A stretch of 43,866 nucleotides of DNA from Helochares maculicollis (Eukaryota > Arthropoda > Insecta > Coleoptera > Hydrophilidae). This document shows, piece by piece, positions 1 through 11,360 of the stretch. Made by a program: the position numbers and the translations under genes. Numbering within the stretch: position 1 is the first letter of the stretch; each line of letters begins with the position of its first letter. Under the pieces are notes generated by a model. It was not told where the DNA came from. It saw nothing but the letters and a program-made list of their open reading frames with translations, and did no database searches. The DNA is taken from assembly GCA_033557835.1 (NCBI GenBank), contig JAWQRO010000298.1, forward strand, positions 1 through 43,866, given 5' to 3'.

Positions 1-68
<68 letters not shown>
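1..68. repeat. (AT)n microsatellite at left edge
   Basis: Uninterrupted alternating AT for 34 units, running off the left edge, so its true length is unknown. Such tracts are polymorphic and cruciform-prone, and often mark assembly edges. Confidence 0.98.
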
Positions 69-70
<2 letters not shown>

Positions 71-1500
71 TCAGGCCTCCAATTACCCTTCGAATACAGT
101 AGCGGTGTATCTGAGCAAATTACATTACCTGTCGGAAATTATAATGATAGCAGGTATGACCAGCGCGAAATACTCAATATTTCTTGGCCGGTAATTTGTT
201 TAGCAAGCGCAGCAACTTGCTCCAAGGAAGATTAAGTGGAAGGTAGGAGATTAGCTTTCAGTAATTTGGAAATATGCTCTCTTGCAGTGGAACATTAATC
301 ATGTTACCATTGAACATTTCTCGTTGCACTGAAATAAGGCATACAGAAGTGTTTTAGCTGAAACGATGTTGATTTTCATATAAAAAATGCGATGATGATA
401 CTGTTCAATAATGATTTACATACATAAAATGACTTTAAATAATGGAAAATGAAGTAAACATCGCGTAACGGATTAGTGAAGCAAACGAGATATCTAGTAA
501 GACTATTGATGAAAGGCTCTGGCTATGCAACGAGGCGTTGAGGAAAAAGGTTAGCGATAAATTAGTTTCATGGGAAGGAAAGTCGGAGCAAACTGGTGAA
601 GAAGTGACCTAGCAAGGAGAAAGAGGGCGAAGTCAACGGGCGAATATGTGCAGCGAGCACGTAGTGCTGTTAGTTCCTAGTTGCAGTTTGCGAACCGCAA
701 CACAACTCGTTTTTCAACAGTTTTTCCAACCACCGAGTTCGGTTCGCTGGCTGTTTGGGTCGGCCCCGCTACAATGGGTTAAGCAGTAGGCGGAAAAACC
801 ATTCATTTCAAATGCCAACTGCAGGGTTCGGTTGAAAAAAGAGTGGCACTTTTCTTAAATTAAAATCACTTTAGCAGCTTTTTAAGGAAATTTCTAACGA
901 TCCGACGAAAATGGCCGCTCTAGTAATTTATTGCGCGAGAAAATGAACCCCCGGAAGGTTTATGTGTATACATTTGGCTATAAATTTTGCATTTAAGCTC
1001 TTATTAATTTTCTTACAACATAAAATGGCAATGAAATCTAATTGTTCGAGCAAATACCGAATTAGAAGTTAACACAGCATCGATTAAATAAAGAGTTATA
1101 ATATCGATGGTGGGACGGAAGAACGCTGGAACCACATAAAAGAGAATGTCTGTTGGTGGGATATATTGACGAAGTAATAATGGAGACATCCAAGTAAATG
1201 AGGTCCAATACACATAAAATAGTGCTTTCATATCGATATTGAGTATTTTACGAGCCCACTTGAACAGTTTAAGTACATTTTCGATGTCTTTGCTGGGAAA
1301 GAATTGTCGGTATGATTTTTCTTCGTTTTGGTTGCAGTTATAAAATTGTCCTTCCCTATCCGTACGCTCTTCGATATTACAAAATCACAGCGACGTTGGT
1401 TTTGCATGAGGGGTGAGAAACGAAACGGTTCTTATCCTCGTTTTGTTTACAAGTTAAAGTAAAGTCTAAGTATTAAAAAAATAAGAGAAAAATAATAAAA
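69..1500. other. Non-coding DNA, moderately GC-rich block at about 470-960
   Basis: No frame resembles a known protein on either strand. The part around 470-960 is richer in CG dinucleotides than its surroundings and may be regulatory. The 72-codon minus-strand frame at 1013-1231 has no recognisable motif. No RNA gene was seen. Confidence 0.5.
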
Positions 1501-1644
1501 AGCCTACTCGGAATGGAAGCGTCGCGACGCCAGAGTGACGTGGCCGCGCTAGTGGTTGCCTTAATTAAGGATTGAATAATGAATTACTGAGATGTAACTG
1601 AGAGACGCTCGACATACAATCACGATAAGACGTCTCCAGTGCGC

Positions 1645-1680
1645 TATATATTAAGCGGGTCGGCCTAAAGCTCAACGCAC
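1645..1680 (+). promoter_or_regulatory. Candidate TATA-box and initiator (core promoter)
   Basis: TATATATTA begins at 1645 within a CpG-rich context. A CTCAACG stretch has its TCA at 1672-1674, so the A falls 29 bases after the TATA start, the usual metazoan spacing. The initiator match to the arthropod TCAKTY consensus is only partial, and I see no downstream promoter element at the expected place. Transcription from here would run toward cpx. Confidence 0.3.
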
Positions 1681-1802
1681 GCGACTCGCAGAAGTTTTCA
1701 TTTCATTAAATTGTTACCGGGCACGATCTCACTTTGCCGAAACGAAGTGAAGTCGAAAATATCGTCCTTTAGATCCTTTCGGAGGAGTTAACTTTCTCTG
1801 TG

Positions 1803-1866
1803 TACGGCCTTTAAATTAATTAAATTATAATTACGTTTTCTTTTAGATTAATTTAAATCGGCCGTA
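1803..1866. repeat. Inverted repeat, AT-rich arms with CGGCC ends
   Basis: The arm at 1803-1820 (TACGGCCTTTAAATTAAT) is repeated as its complement at 1847-1866, with a two-base difference inside the arm and about 26 bases of spacer. A transcript would fold into a stem of about 18 bp. The GC-rich ends make it less likely to be a chance AT palindrome. Confidence 0.75.
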
Positions 1867-2110
1867 AACAAATTGTGTACGCAAATGTGGTCAACGGAAG
1901 AAAGGATTAACGGAAAGAAAAATCAGTCCCGGAATTAAATAGCAACTTTAGGGCTAATAAAAAGCAGTGGCGTGAGCTATCAGGCTGGATCCCCTGGGTC
2001 TAAAGGCTTGCGGATCTGCTTAAATTAAAATTCACATTTTATTTAATAAACCTTCGGTGGAAAGGAGGTATCATCGGTCCGTCAATTTCCCCATCCGATC
2101 CTCTTTAACA

Positions 2111-4733
2111 ATGCCGGTTTGAATTAAACTGGAGTTTAATTAAATTTAATTAAAAACATCAGGGAAAGATCAGTCGTTTAATTATTTATGTAAAAAATAC
2201 CTACATTTTCTGATATTCCCTAGCGTATGAAACGTATTAATTATTACATTTCGCCTACTATGTGGCGGCAGTATTGATTTCTTCCACGCGAGAATGAATT
2301 TCGTCATCGGCTTGCATTTAACTCGAGGGATTTTTTTTAAATTAGTGCAATGGCCGAATGTGTTGATTATTGAACAAATTTGTTTCGGATAAACAGAAAT
2401 TGCTCTTTCATTGGTTCGGTTTTCAAATTAAAAAACGCTTATTTGGAAGTTTTATCTAGAAACACAAAAATTGTGTGTTGCGAACTACAATATTTGATTT
2501 TTTTAAATGTAAAAGTTCATTATAAAATACTTCATGCTCAAATTCAAAAATAAAAGCCCAATCGAAAAAGTACACATATAACCAAGTGAAACTGAAATGT
2601 TGAAAATTGAAAATTAGGATATACAGCTCCCAGGCCCCTCTCAGGGCGAACGGTGACAAAGGTCTAAAATTTTCTTTTGCGAAATACATTTGCTCTCCGT
2701 CAAGCCATTTCACGCGATCTAAGAGAATTCTTTGCACAGACAAAGTTATAAAATATTTACGCGCGATTCGGATAAACGTAAAATGTTTACGACAGCCAAT
2801 ATCCTAAAAATACAACACTGCGCTGTATCTGGGTAAAAATATGAAAACGGTATATGAAACTTGTTATTGTTATGAATGAATAAATTCTACTTTTGCCATT
2901 GCTTTATCCATCGCTGTTTCATCGTATTTATCCTTTTCTGTTATTTTTCCTTGCGTTCATTATTTTTGCTCAGCTTTATCAATTTTCCTTCATGTTTTCA
3001 ATACCGTTGCCATCTTATTTTGGCTTCTTTTCATTACGTTTATTTCCTACTATTAGTTTGACCCATAATTTTTTTGTTTCTTTGATTGATTTCTATTTTA
3101 GAGTGCCTCCTTTCATTATATTTTACGCTTTTTCTAACTTTTAAGGTAGAATAAACGTAATTGGGAGTATAAGCCGAAATCTTTCATTAATACTCTTCCT
3201 TGATATATCTTTGGCTTTTTTAGTCTGTCACTTGATGCTTTGTATTTCATTCATTTTGTTCCTCATATAAGGTCTATCCTTTGTGCTAAGTTATTCTATG
3301 CAAGTATATTCTGTAAATCAGATTCGTTTGCAATCAAAAATCGTTTTAAATCATGTTTCAAGCAGTTGAGTTGTGTTTTTACGGATTTCTTGCAAGGTTG
3401 TGAGGATTCTCAAAAGTTTTGTTTAAAATTATTCTGTAAAATTTGCTGAGATTGATTGTTTTGATATGTTCTTAAAATGTCTATAAAATTATGTTCATGA
3501 TTTCTAGCTTGGTTTAGAGTGTTCATCATTCCTCTTTAAGAATATGACAAATCTGCATTATAATTACAATCACTTTTTGCTTACAATTTTCATGGATTTA
3601 TTTCGATACAGATGTATAAATTGTCTGCAAGACCCTATCAGAGTTCGTTGTTATTAATATTTCAGATTTTCACATGGCTAATTTTTTTAATTTGCTTTCA
3701 TATGCTAAGAAACTCTTTTTAAAACTTTTAAGAGCCACTTGAAATCAAATAAGTGTAATGAAAAGTTATAGATTTCCCATGCGTGTGTTTTCACAATGTT
3801 AAATTTTAAATCTAGATCTATTTCGAAATGATGATTGGGATTGTGTTTTACAGAAGTATGTAATTCTGGTCAAAACCTAATCAAACTTACAATAAAACAC
3901 TGGTTAAGGTCAAGTAATAGTTATTTGAACGAATAAGTTTGAAAAATCGATTTTTTTGATCGATCTATCGGTTTTCCCGCAGCTTTATCTGCTTGAGTTT
4001 CACTAGTTTTGCATCATTTTCATTAGTCATTAGTAATGTAATAACTACTTTAATTGCGTTTTTTATGTTACCGTTATGAATGCTGTTTACTATTTTTCCT
4101 TATTTTAATGTTAATAATTTGAATGCCTATTTTCATCTTCATTAAACATTTATCCTGAAGCACTTTTTATTTGTAATGTACAAGATTGATGATTTTTGCT
4201 GGTATTAGAAAAAGTTACGAAAACTGATTGTAAACTGTCTTCTTTGAATTCTCATAGAGCTTTTCTGATAAATCATTTCTAAACTTTGTTAAATTTAATT
4301 ACGTAAGCTTTCTTGGTCAAATCTATGATTATCTCCATTACAGCTTTATGTATAGCCAGATGTATTTATAAAACTAGAAGAGCTGTTATAATATTACAGT
4401 TTTTGAAAAGCACTAGTCGGAAGCACCAACAAATTGTAAGAGCTCTATTTAATTTTTATTTTGTACAAAAAATATCAATACGACTATGGCAGTTGTGTCT
4501 TTATTAGTGTTAATATATTGCACTCGCATATTATTTTACAAAAAAAACCTAATGCGAGTTGAGATGTACTTATCTTCATTTTAATAACTAGAGCTCTACT
4601 AGGTAGCCCTTGAATTGTTTTGAATCATGTAATCGACTGAACTGGAACTTTCTCTACTTGTCCGCTATAATTTAAACATTTTTTGCATCACTTTAATTTG
4701 CAGCAATAATTTAAATGTGAAGTGCCTTATATA
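2111..4733. other. AT-rich non-coding DNA
   Basis: I recognise no gene here. The longest frames (up to 95 codons, 2456-2743 minus) have no motif and overlap frames on the other strand. A markedly pyrimidine-rich tract occupies about 2880-3150. The rest is featureless AT-rich sequence, consistent with intron or intergenic DNA. Confidence 0.55.
2880..3150. other. Strand-asymmetric pyrimidine-rich tract
   Basis: For about 270 bases the plus strand is dominated by T and C, so the minus strand reads as Lys/Arg/Asn-rich codons broken by stops. It could be a decayed purine-rich coding relic on the minus strand or a compositional tract. No family can be assigned. Confidence 0.4.
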
Positions 4734-4735
4734 TA

Positions 4736-4769
4736 TTAGGCTGTTCAATTCTTTTTACGGTTTGATAAG
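4736..4769 (+). repeat. mariner terminal inverted repeat (left)
   Basis: It begins TTAGGCTGTTCAATTC directly after a TA and pairs with the complement of 5782-5815, with several mismatches and one indel. It lies at the transposase 3' end because the gene is on the minus strand. Confidence 0.85.
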
Positions 4770-4791
4770 AAATGGTTGGAAATACACTTTA

Positions 4792-5640
4792 TTATTCAGT
4801 ACAGTATCCCTGAACATCAATACATGTGTTCTAACGAGATTCCAATTTATGAACTCCATCCCTGAAGTGAGAATCTGGAAGGCTATATATACGCTTCTAT
4901 ATCTGTTATTGCCTCTTCATTTGAGGAAAATCGCTTTCCATGCATGAGTTTTGGTGGGTCTGGAAATAAATGGAAGTTGCTAGTGACTACAGTAGATGCT
5001 TTAACAATTTGAATTTTAATTCATGAATTTTTGGTATTGTGGTAATGCTCTTATCCTGATGAAAAAGGATTTTTTTATGCAAACTGGGTCTTTTTTTTTA
5101 TGAAATGTTTCCTTCAGTTGGTCTGAAAGGTTGCAATAATAATGATAATTTATTATTTTACCAGTTTGCAAGTAATCCACAAGCAAAATTCCTTTTGCTT
5201 CCCAAACTACTGCTAACACGCTTGAATGATTTTTGGACAAGAATTAAATTCTAAGCCGAAGAACCTGTTTCACACCATTCTATAGCCACTTGTTTTGATT
5301 CCGGATCATGGTAATAGGCCCAACTCTCATCTATAGAAATGAATCAACGAACAAAATCCATTTTGTCTTTTCGAAAACGCTTTAAATGTTGATGAGAAAG
5401 CCGCATTCAAATATGTTATTGTTTCATTGTTAGCCCAATACTGCCTACTTCTCCTAAATCACTTTCAGTTACTCGACAATTTTTCAATACGATATCCTAT
5501 ATGACTTATACGATTTCTGGTGTTGTTGCTGTTGCTGGACGTTCTTGGCATGGATCGCTCTCAAGGCTTGTACGACCCCGTTTAATCTTCATTTGCTTTT
5601 AAACCTTCCACAAAATAAATTCAGTGACTGCAGGGTACTT
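4792..5640 (-). pseudogene. mariner transposase, degenerate
   Basis: The D,D34D cut-and-paste transposase of the mariner family can be followed in pieces on the minus strand. An N-terminal helix-turn-helix stretch with TATTPEIV and RVTESDLGEV comes first, then IDESWAYYHDPESKQ with the first catalytic Asp. It is followed by VDYLQTGKIINYHYYCN, FFHQDKS with the second Asp, and KIHELKFKLL. In the last core motif the expected SD(Y/F) reads TSIYF, so the third Asp is gone. The C-terminus ends DSHFRDGVHKLESR, then CIDVQGYCTE and a stop at 4792. Several frameshifts and in-frame stops (for example after ETGSSA) make it non-functional. The longest uninterrupted piece is 5016-5240. Confidence 0.93.
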
Positions 5641-5781
5641 GATTTTTCAACTGTAAAAATAAACTGTGGCACGTTGATACTAAATGGCTTGTAAATAAAA
5701 AATTAATTGACAGATTGAACTTCACATACGTTAATATGAAGAATGTACCAACATAACAAAAAATGTAGGCTAGTAGCTAAT

Positions 5782-5815
5782 AGTTATTGAACCGAAAACT
5801 TATTAAACAACCTAG
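5782..5815 (-). repeat. mariner terminal inverted repeat (right)
   Basis: Read on the minus strand it begins CTAGGTTGTTTAATAAG and includes TTTTCGGTTCAATAAC. It ends directly before the flanking TA at 5816-5817. The same sequence heads the second copy near 18266. Confidence 0.85.
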
Positions 5816-5817
5816 TA

Positions 5818-7880
5818 CCATGATCAATGATATCATTTACTCAAACAATTTTGAGGTATATGCGTCTCTATTATGTGTTTTCTTTGTTTTAACCGAATGA
5901 AAGTGAACTCAACCTCAAATAGTCAACTGTGTAAGATGTTAATTACAACATATTTATAATTTTTAAATAATTTAGTAAATCAATTGAAATGCCAGTAATT
6001 TGGTCAAGTCTGCTTTTATGTGCTTCATTTTTAGATTTCTCAAAATCACACGTGACGTTTCTCGAAAATTTCATTCATATGCATTCTTTTTTGTAGTAAT
6101 TACTTAAAAAAATTAACAATATTAATATAAGTTGTCTTTCCAGTGATATAGATTATGATAATTCGTTAACTAAAGGTAGTTAGCCTCTGAAAACATGATA
6201 AGCCAAATAGCTACCCAGCAATTATTTCGCGTCTACTACCAGTGGTTTAGAAATTTAAAAAAAATCAATAATCACTCCTTAATATCTTTTGTAGTGTAGT
6301 GTAAAATAAGTGAAACTGCAAAATAAAAAAGTTATTATAAGCTTTTAAATAGTGTTTCAATCGTACTAATACAATTTTCACACGATTATGTTTTTTGTTC
6401 TCATAGAATTGCGATCATATTCTTTCTATGGAGCATAATCGTTAAAAATAAATTCTTTAAAAACCTTTAAAATCCACTAGAAATAAAAAACTGGATAATT
6501 AATTTAAAGTTTTAGCAATCGTACAACAGTTGGACCTGTAAATAGCTCTCGACAATTTTCAAAATGTTCATGAAATATTTGAATAATTTTTACTATAAAT
6601 TCACTAGATTTCAAATCGATTTAATAGATGTTTTCTAATTTAATGTCAGTATAAATATATATATATATATATATTTACTTTTTACATCGTATTGTTTTCG
6701 ATTTTGTAAAAAACTGTTGGCATGTATGATTTTTGTAACTTTTTAGAATCTATATCTATTATTAATTGTTCTAATTTTATTATTATTAGAAATTGTTACA
6801 CATTTAACCACCATAAATTCATTTGAACATTTTTGAGTATTAAATTTTGCGGCTTCTTTAACTATCGACATTTTTTGTTAAAAAAACAACTTATTGCAAT
6901 TAAGATTAACAGACCATCCAGACTTAAAGTCAATTTCCAACCATGTGACAAAACTTTATGAACTTTCATCTTGTTATCTTTAAATTTTAAATGGGTTTCA
7001 GGTTCTTTAATTTTATAGTTTTAATTTTGCTGTCTTTAATCCTCAATCCTAATAATTTCAATATTTGATTTCGAATTGTCGCGGGTGATCTTTTTAACTT
7101 GATTTTCCAATACTGAACTGTTGCAATTTGTATCATGACATTCTGAACTTGACATCTGTTACTTTCATGTTAAAGTCTAAATCCTTAATCTTCGTGGAAC
7201 TAGTTTAGGATATTAAATCCTCGAGTTGTTTATGCTTAAAAGCCTTAAAGTTTCCTTTTGTAGTATAAAACTTTACCACTGAAAGACTTACTAATATAAT
7301 TCTGTGCAGCGATAGCACAGTTTACACATATTTATCCTTTTACCAGCAATTTGATTTCAAAACAAAAACACATTTCAATGGCACGATATTTTAAAATGCA
7401 TTAAATTGAAATATAAAGCATTTTAAAAATAGTAAAATGCATACTAGAGTGAAAAGTGAGTAAAATTATGAGAGTACGTAGACGGTTTGATTTGTTCAGG
7501 TGAAACAAGTAGTTACACAATGTTTGAACTGTATATTTTAATAAATGTTTGAAACTTTTCCCATTCACGTCTCGGCAATAAAATAAGCCATTACAAAACT
7601 CGTTTCCCACGACATTAAAACTTAGATTTTTATTTGAATGAACAGCTCAATACTAAAGTGCACCTGAATATCTGACGTTTCTAATGTATACTTTTTTTTA
7701 AGTATCTTCTCTTTCGTCATCAAATTTTTTCCGGTAAAATTTTATGTAGTCCTAACAAGTCTATCCCCTATGACGCAAATTTAACGCAGGTGGGAATATT
7801 TTAATTCTTCCTTCTTAAAGAATAATCATATTCTTGTGCGCGAAACTGCCTTATTATTATAAAAAGATCGAATAGAGGGC
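5818..7880. other. AT-rich non-coding DNA
   Basis: No protein family was recognised. A short (AT)10 run is at 6655-6674, and about 6960-7260 has the degenerate short-period texture described separately. The 69-codon minus-strand frame at 7401-7610 has no motif. Confidence 0.5.
6655..6674. repeat. (AT)10 microsatellite
   Basis: Twenty bases of uninterrupted AT alternation within AT-rich non-coding sequence. Confidence 0.95.
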
Positions 7881-8420
7881 AAATAAAAGTATAATACGAG
7901 GATTGAACACAATCGACCAAAAAGTATAAGAGATAATGAGTGAAAGGAACCTGTTCACGGAGCTCTAAAGGTGGACTAGGAACTTAGGAAAAGTGGGCAA
8001 AGAACGAAAGTTTGCGACCGTAGGTAGGTCACAAATGGGCTGGAATTGCTCGAGCTCAGGCGGCAGTACAAAAACGAGTATCTCATCATTAATATAACGT
8101 CGTGTCACATGGAGAACGCAGAGCGTGTCAAGTCGACTTCATTTACAATACCGAAAGTCCCAAACCATAAAAAGGTTCCGCAATATGTTCAGGAAGAATC
8201 ATTGTCACTCCTTCTGTGTTCGTCATTTTCAAAGATAAGCCCCGTCTTCCTGCTCCTTTTCGTGTCATGTGTATGTTTAATCAATATTTACTGTGATATA
8301 AACCGTGTGACATCTGTAAGAAGTTTGGAAGGGGAAGGGTCGAAGGTTAGGACAGAACTTTTGAAATTGGCACGAATAGTTGTTTGCTGGGCGCGTCTAT
8401 TGGAGTGATGTAATTTTTTT
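7880..8420. other. GC-richer block with an unassigned 120-codon open frame
   Basis: The block is visibly richer in G+C than its flanks. The plus-strand frame at 8046-8408 (120 codons) has one hydrophobic run, PVFLLLFVSCVCLINIY, preceded and followed by polar residues. It matches no family I know, has no recognisable splice or promoter context, and may be open only because of base composition. A non-coding regulatory block is the more likely reading. Confidence 0.3.
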
Positions 8421-10485
8421 ATCACATATTAATAGAATTGAGAATTCATAGTGATCATTTAATTTAATATACATAATTTAATAAACATATAAGGCTTAGA
8501 TACCTTATTTATCAAAATACCTTAGTGAAAATAACCTTTATGCATTTTCGCTAGATTTAAAATCAGCAATATAATAACAGACATAATAGTTGTAATTTGC
8601 TTAACTTTACTGTAAAAATTTTAAGGGCCTGGAAAAAATCATGGCCAAACCAACTTTTTACTTAAACTGTTTTTACGAGTAAACTAGTCGTTTCTGTTCT
8701 ATTACTATATACTATATATTATACATTAATAACAGGTCGCATTTATAATTTGTCAAAAATAGATATAGAAAACAACATTTGAAAATTGATCCACAAATAT
8801 GAGTATGCTTTGTTGCAAACACTCAATTGATTTAAAAAATTACAAAATATGGCTTTACGTTACTCTGCTGGATAAATATCAAGAGTCGTCTTGATCCCCT
8901 TGGCGATTTTTGGCGACTTGTTGGCAAGAGGCTTAAAAACGCATTTTTCGTATCTTTGTACTAATAATGTAAAATAAGCGTTTCTTTTGTTCGGTTTTTA
9001 AAGTTTTATTGCCATAGCGTGTACGAAACGCACGATTGTTTGCCAATTTTTCTATCAGAAAGACACTTTTAAATATGCTCTATTTGAGACGAAGTACTGC
9101 TGTTGCTTTACCATGTTCCATGAAAAGTTGCTACCTCAAAAACTACGAAATAATTTTGCTCGACTATCAACGATCAAGATAAACATAATCAATAATGTCT
9201 TTAAAATTTCCATCTAGAAGTCTAACAGATAACATTTTTCCCGTCATTTGTTGTTCTTTTTAACAAGAAAAGATGTGACTGTGCCTAAAACTTGTTTTAT
9301 ATAATTTATTTTTTCTAAAATACAAAGCTATATAGCTTCTGCTAAGCGAAATATTTTTAAGCGTGCCAAGTTTTTTCCATAATATTCAAAGTTACGTTCG
9401 CAGATTTATTTCTTTTTTCAAATAATCCGCATACATTCCTTTTCACATTTTGGAAGCACGTTCCCAAATTTTTCTATATGAGCATTTGTTTGTAGTAGTG
9501 TTAATATCCCCTTTCTTCAACAATTCTATTATATTACATCAAAACCTGTACAATCGCAACTCGATTTGTACTAGAAAACTATTTTCTTTTCATCGTAATA
9601 GAGTAATCCGTTTTATTTTCACTTGAAACTAAGCAGTTGATTCGACTCACTATTTATGTTTGGTTTTTTCTAGACTACTAGCAAAAGGTCTTCTTTGAAA
9701 CATCTCCTTCTAGAAGACGCTAAGTCCACAAGATTGATAAATAATTATCTGCGAATACAGCTTCTACGGGCTTATTCTTGTCGGAAAATTTTGATGCGAC
9801 AATATCAAGAATTAAATGTCTTGTTTAGTAAACAAAATCTATTTAGAACAACGAAAACATAGTTAAGCAGTGTCGCAAGGCATGGGTAATTTGAAAATGT
9901 AAGATTTCTATTTGATTCTTGCATCATACTGTTTTATGTTGATATTTTATAAATCCGTCAGGACATTTATACTAAACATTCGCGAAATGTTCATGCCATA
10001 AAATAGTTTGAGCATAAATTCGAGGGTTGGTTTCAGGTTGAAATAATTAAGCAGCTAAAACTTAGAAGGTTTGCAGGCATGCGTTATTAAAAATTAATCG
10101 AGAAAATTATGTAGCACAACAAAAAAAACAGTATACTTAAGAAAACATGAACTGAAAAAAGTATTAGACATGCCCTTGAACAATAAAGCCGAAGCAAAGA
10201 AGACGAAGATAAACTCAGTTAGTAGAAAGAAACAAAAAATTATCGGTACTAAAGTTTGAACTTGGTTGGTCGATGTACTAATAGAAATTGACGACCAATT
10301 TTTCTTAATGGTTTTTACTTTGTTTGCATATCTAACATTACTATTAATTAGAAAAACACTTATTTAGAGTGTCTGGATTACCATCTGTTTCCAAATTTGA
10401 TATTTTAGTGCGAATGAGGATTACGACACATTTTTTTGCCATTTTTCATATCATTCTAACTGTAGTTTGACATTGTATGTACGAC
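8421..10485. other. AT-rich non-coding DNA
   Basis: I recognise no gene. A minus-strand stretch near 9730-9810 reads LILDIVASKF followed by VFADNYLSI, faintly recalling the DNYYTS region of piggyBac transposases, but too weak to call. A Lys-rich plus-strand frame of about 50 codons near 10100-10255 is unassigned. Confidence 0.4.
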
Positions 10486-10992
10486 ATTGTTTTCTAGCAT
10501 TTGTTGACACGCTGCGCATTTACTTTGATCTTCAAATTTGGGGCATTGATATTATCACAAATGATTTCCTTTAAGCACAGTTTGGATTGAATATTGGCGA
10601 AGGCAGAGCAAGATCCTTTCCGAAAATATTCTTCTGAAAACCAGTAAGAAAATTGGACTATTTCCGATACCTTACAGAGCATTGGTTATCATCACTAATA
10701 TGTTAATGACATTGATAAACAAATAAAAGTACTTTTCTAATCTGATCCTATATTTTTAGTCGTTCCAACTCATCTTGTCCACGTTCCTATTACTCTTGTT
10801 ATATTATGTGATCAATTTTGGTTGGCGGAGAAGACACATTTCTTCTCAATTGTCATTTTACAAGTGAGAGATGTTCAATATCGAAGCAGTTATCATGTTC
10901 TACTTCGTAGTTTATAGTAGTCACACCAGTATAATTGCCCATTGGGGACGAGTTTAATAATGAAAAGAATTTCATAAAATTTTCTGATGCAG

Positions 10993-11352
10993 TTATTTGA
11001 AAGTACAAATTAACAAATTGATGGACGTTTTTCTGTGTGACATATGTCGCTTTCTACCGAATGATATAATTAGCGTCATCAAATTTCTTCTCAATACACC
11101 TACTGAGGTCACTCTTTCTTCTTTTCGTAACATCAAAGTTTGAATACACTTTGGGGCAGCTGGGCTTTTGCTTCTTTCTTTTGAAATCAAAGTAACTACT
11201 TTGTTTAGCAGATAGTGGGTCTGGATATGTTGTATAGCTGTATTTGTTGACTGTGCAGATAAGTTCATTGCAGGAGGGCTATCGATTATGTTTATGCAGA
11301 GAATTTCAACATCAGCATTTACTCTATCGTCAAGACTTAATTTTTCAAAGTT
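10993..11352 (-). pseudogene. Unidentified 119-codon stop-free frame, possible transposase relic
   Basis: The minus-strand frame runs 119 codons between stops; the first Met is at codon 29, so a start here is not convincing. It opens with an acidic stretch (LSLDDRVNADVEIL, then IIDSPPAMN) and becomes basic toward the end. An overlapping frame in its second half reads CPKVYSNFDV and later CIEKKFDDANYII, which faintly recalls the region before the core of some insect piggyBac-like transposases, implying a frameshift. The family assignment is tentative. A separate minus-strand frame (10494-10682, 62 codons, Cys-containing) lies downstream and could belong to the same relic. Confidence 0.3.
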
Positions 11353-11360
11353 TCATTGAC

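Larger units (their letters stand above)
1501..2110. promoter_or_regulatory. CpG-rich block, candidate promoter or untranslated first exon region
   Basis: This block has many CG dinucleotides (for example GCGTCGCGACGCC near 1520), unlike the AT-rich DNA that follows it. It contains a TATA/Inr-like pair and a long inverted repeat, listed separately. It lies upstream of the cpx coding exon on the same strand. That exon has a splice acceptor, so an upstream untranslated exon must exist, but the roughly 33 kb distance means the link is inference only. No protein-coding frame was recognised. Confidence 0.35.
4736..5815 (-). mobile_element. mariner-family DNA transposon, near full length, inactive
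   Basis: This 1080-bp element is flanked by TA dinucleotides at 4734-4735 and 5816-5817, the target duplication expected of Tc1/mariner elements. Its ends are imperfect inverted repeats: the left begins TTAGGCTGTTCAAT, the complement of the right begins CTAGGTTGTTTAAT, and both carry CGGTT about 20 bases in. The transposase relic inside reads on the minus strand. Typical mariners are about 1.3 kb, so this copy has lost some sequence, mainly toward the N-terminus. Its left-hand transposase region and 5' leader match the second copy at 18266-18935, so both belong to one subfamily. Confidence 0.93.

Noticed and set aside
8046..8408. 120-codon frame with a hydrophobic segment as a membrane protein gene
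   Set aside because: No family resemblance, start context or splice evidence; the frame lies in a GC-richer block where chance frames lengthen.
9700..9820. piggyBac core relic on the minus strand (LILDIVASKF, FADNYLSI)
   Set aside because: One short resemblance to the DNYYTS region, without the expected following motif in register.
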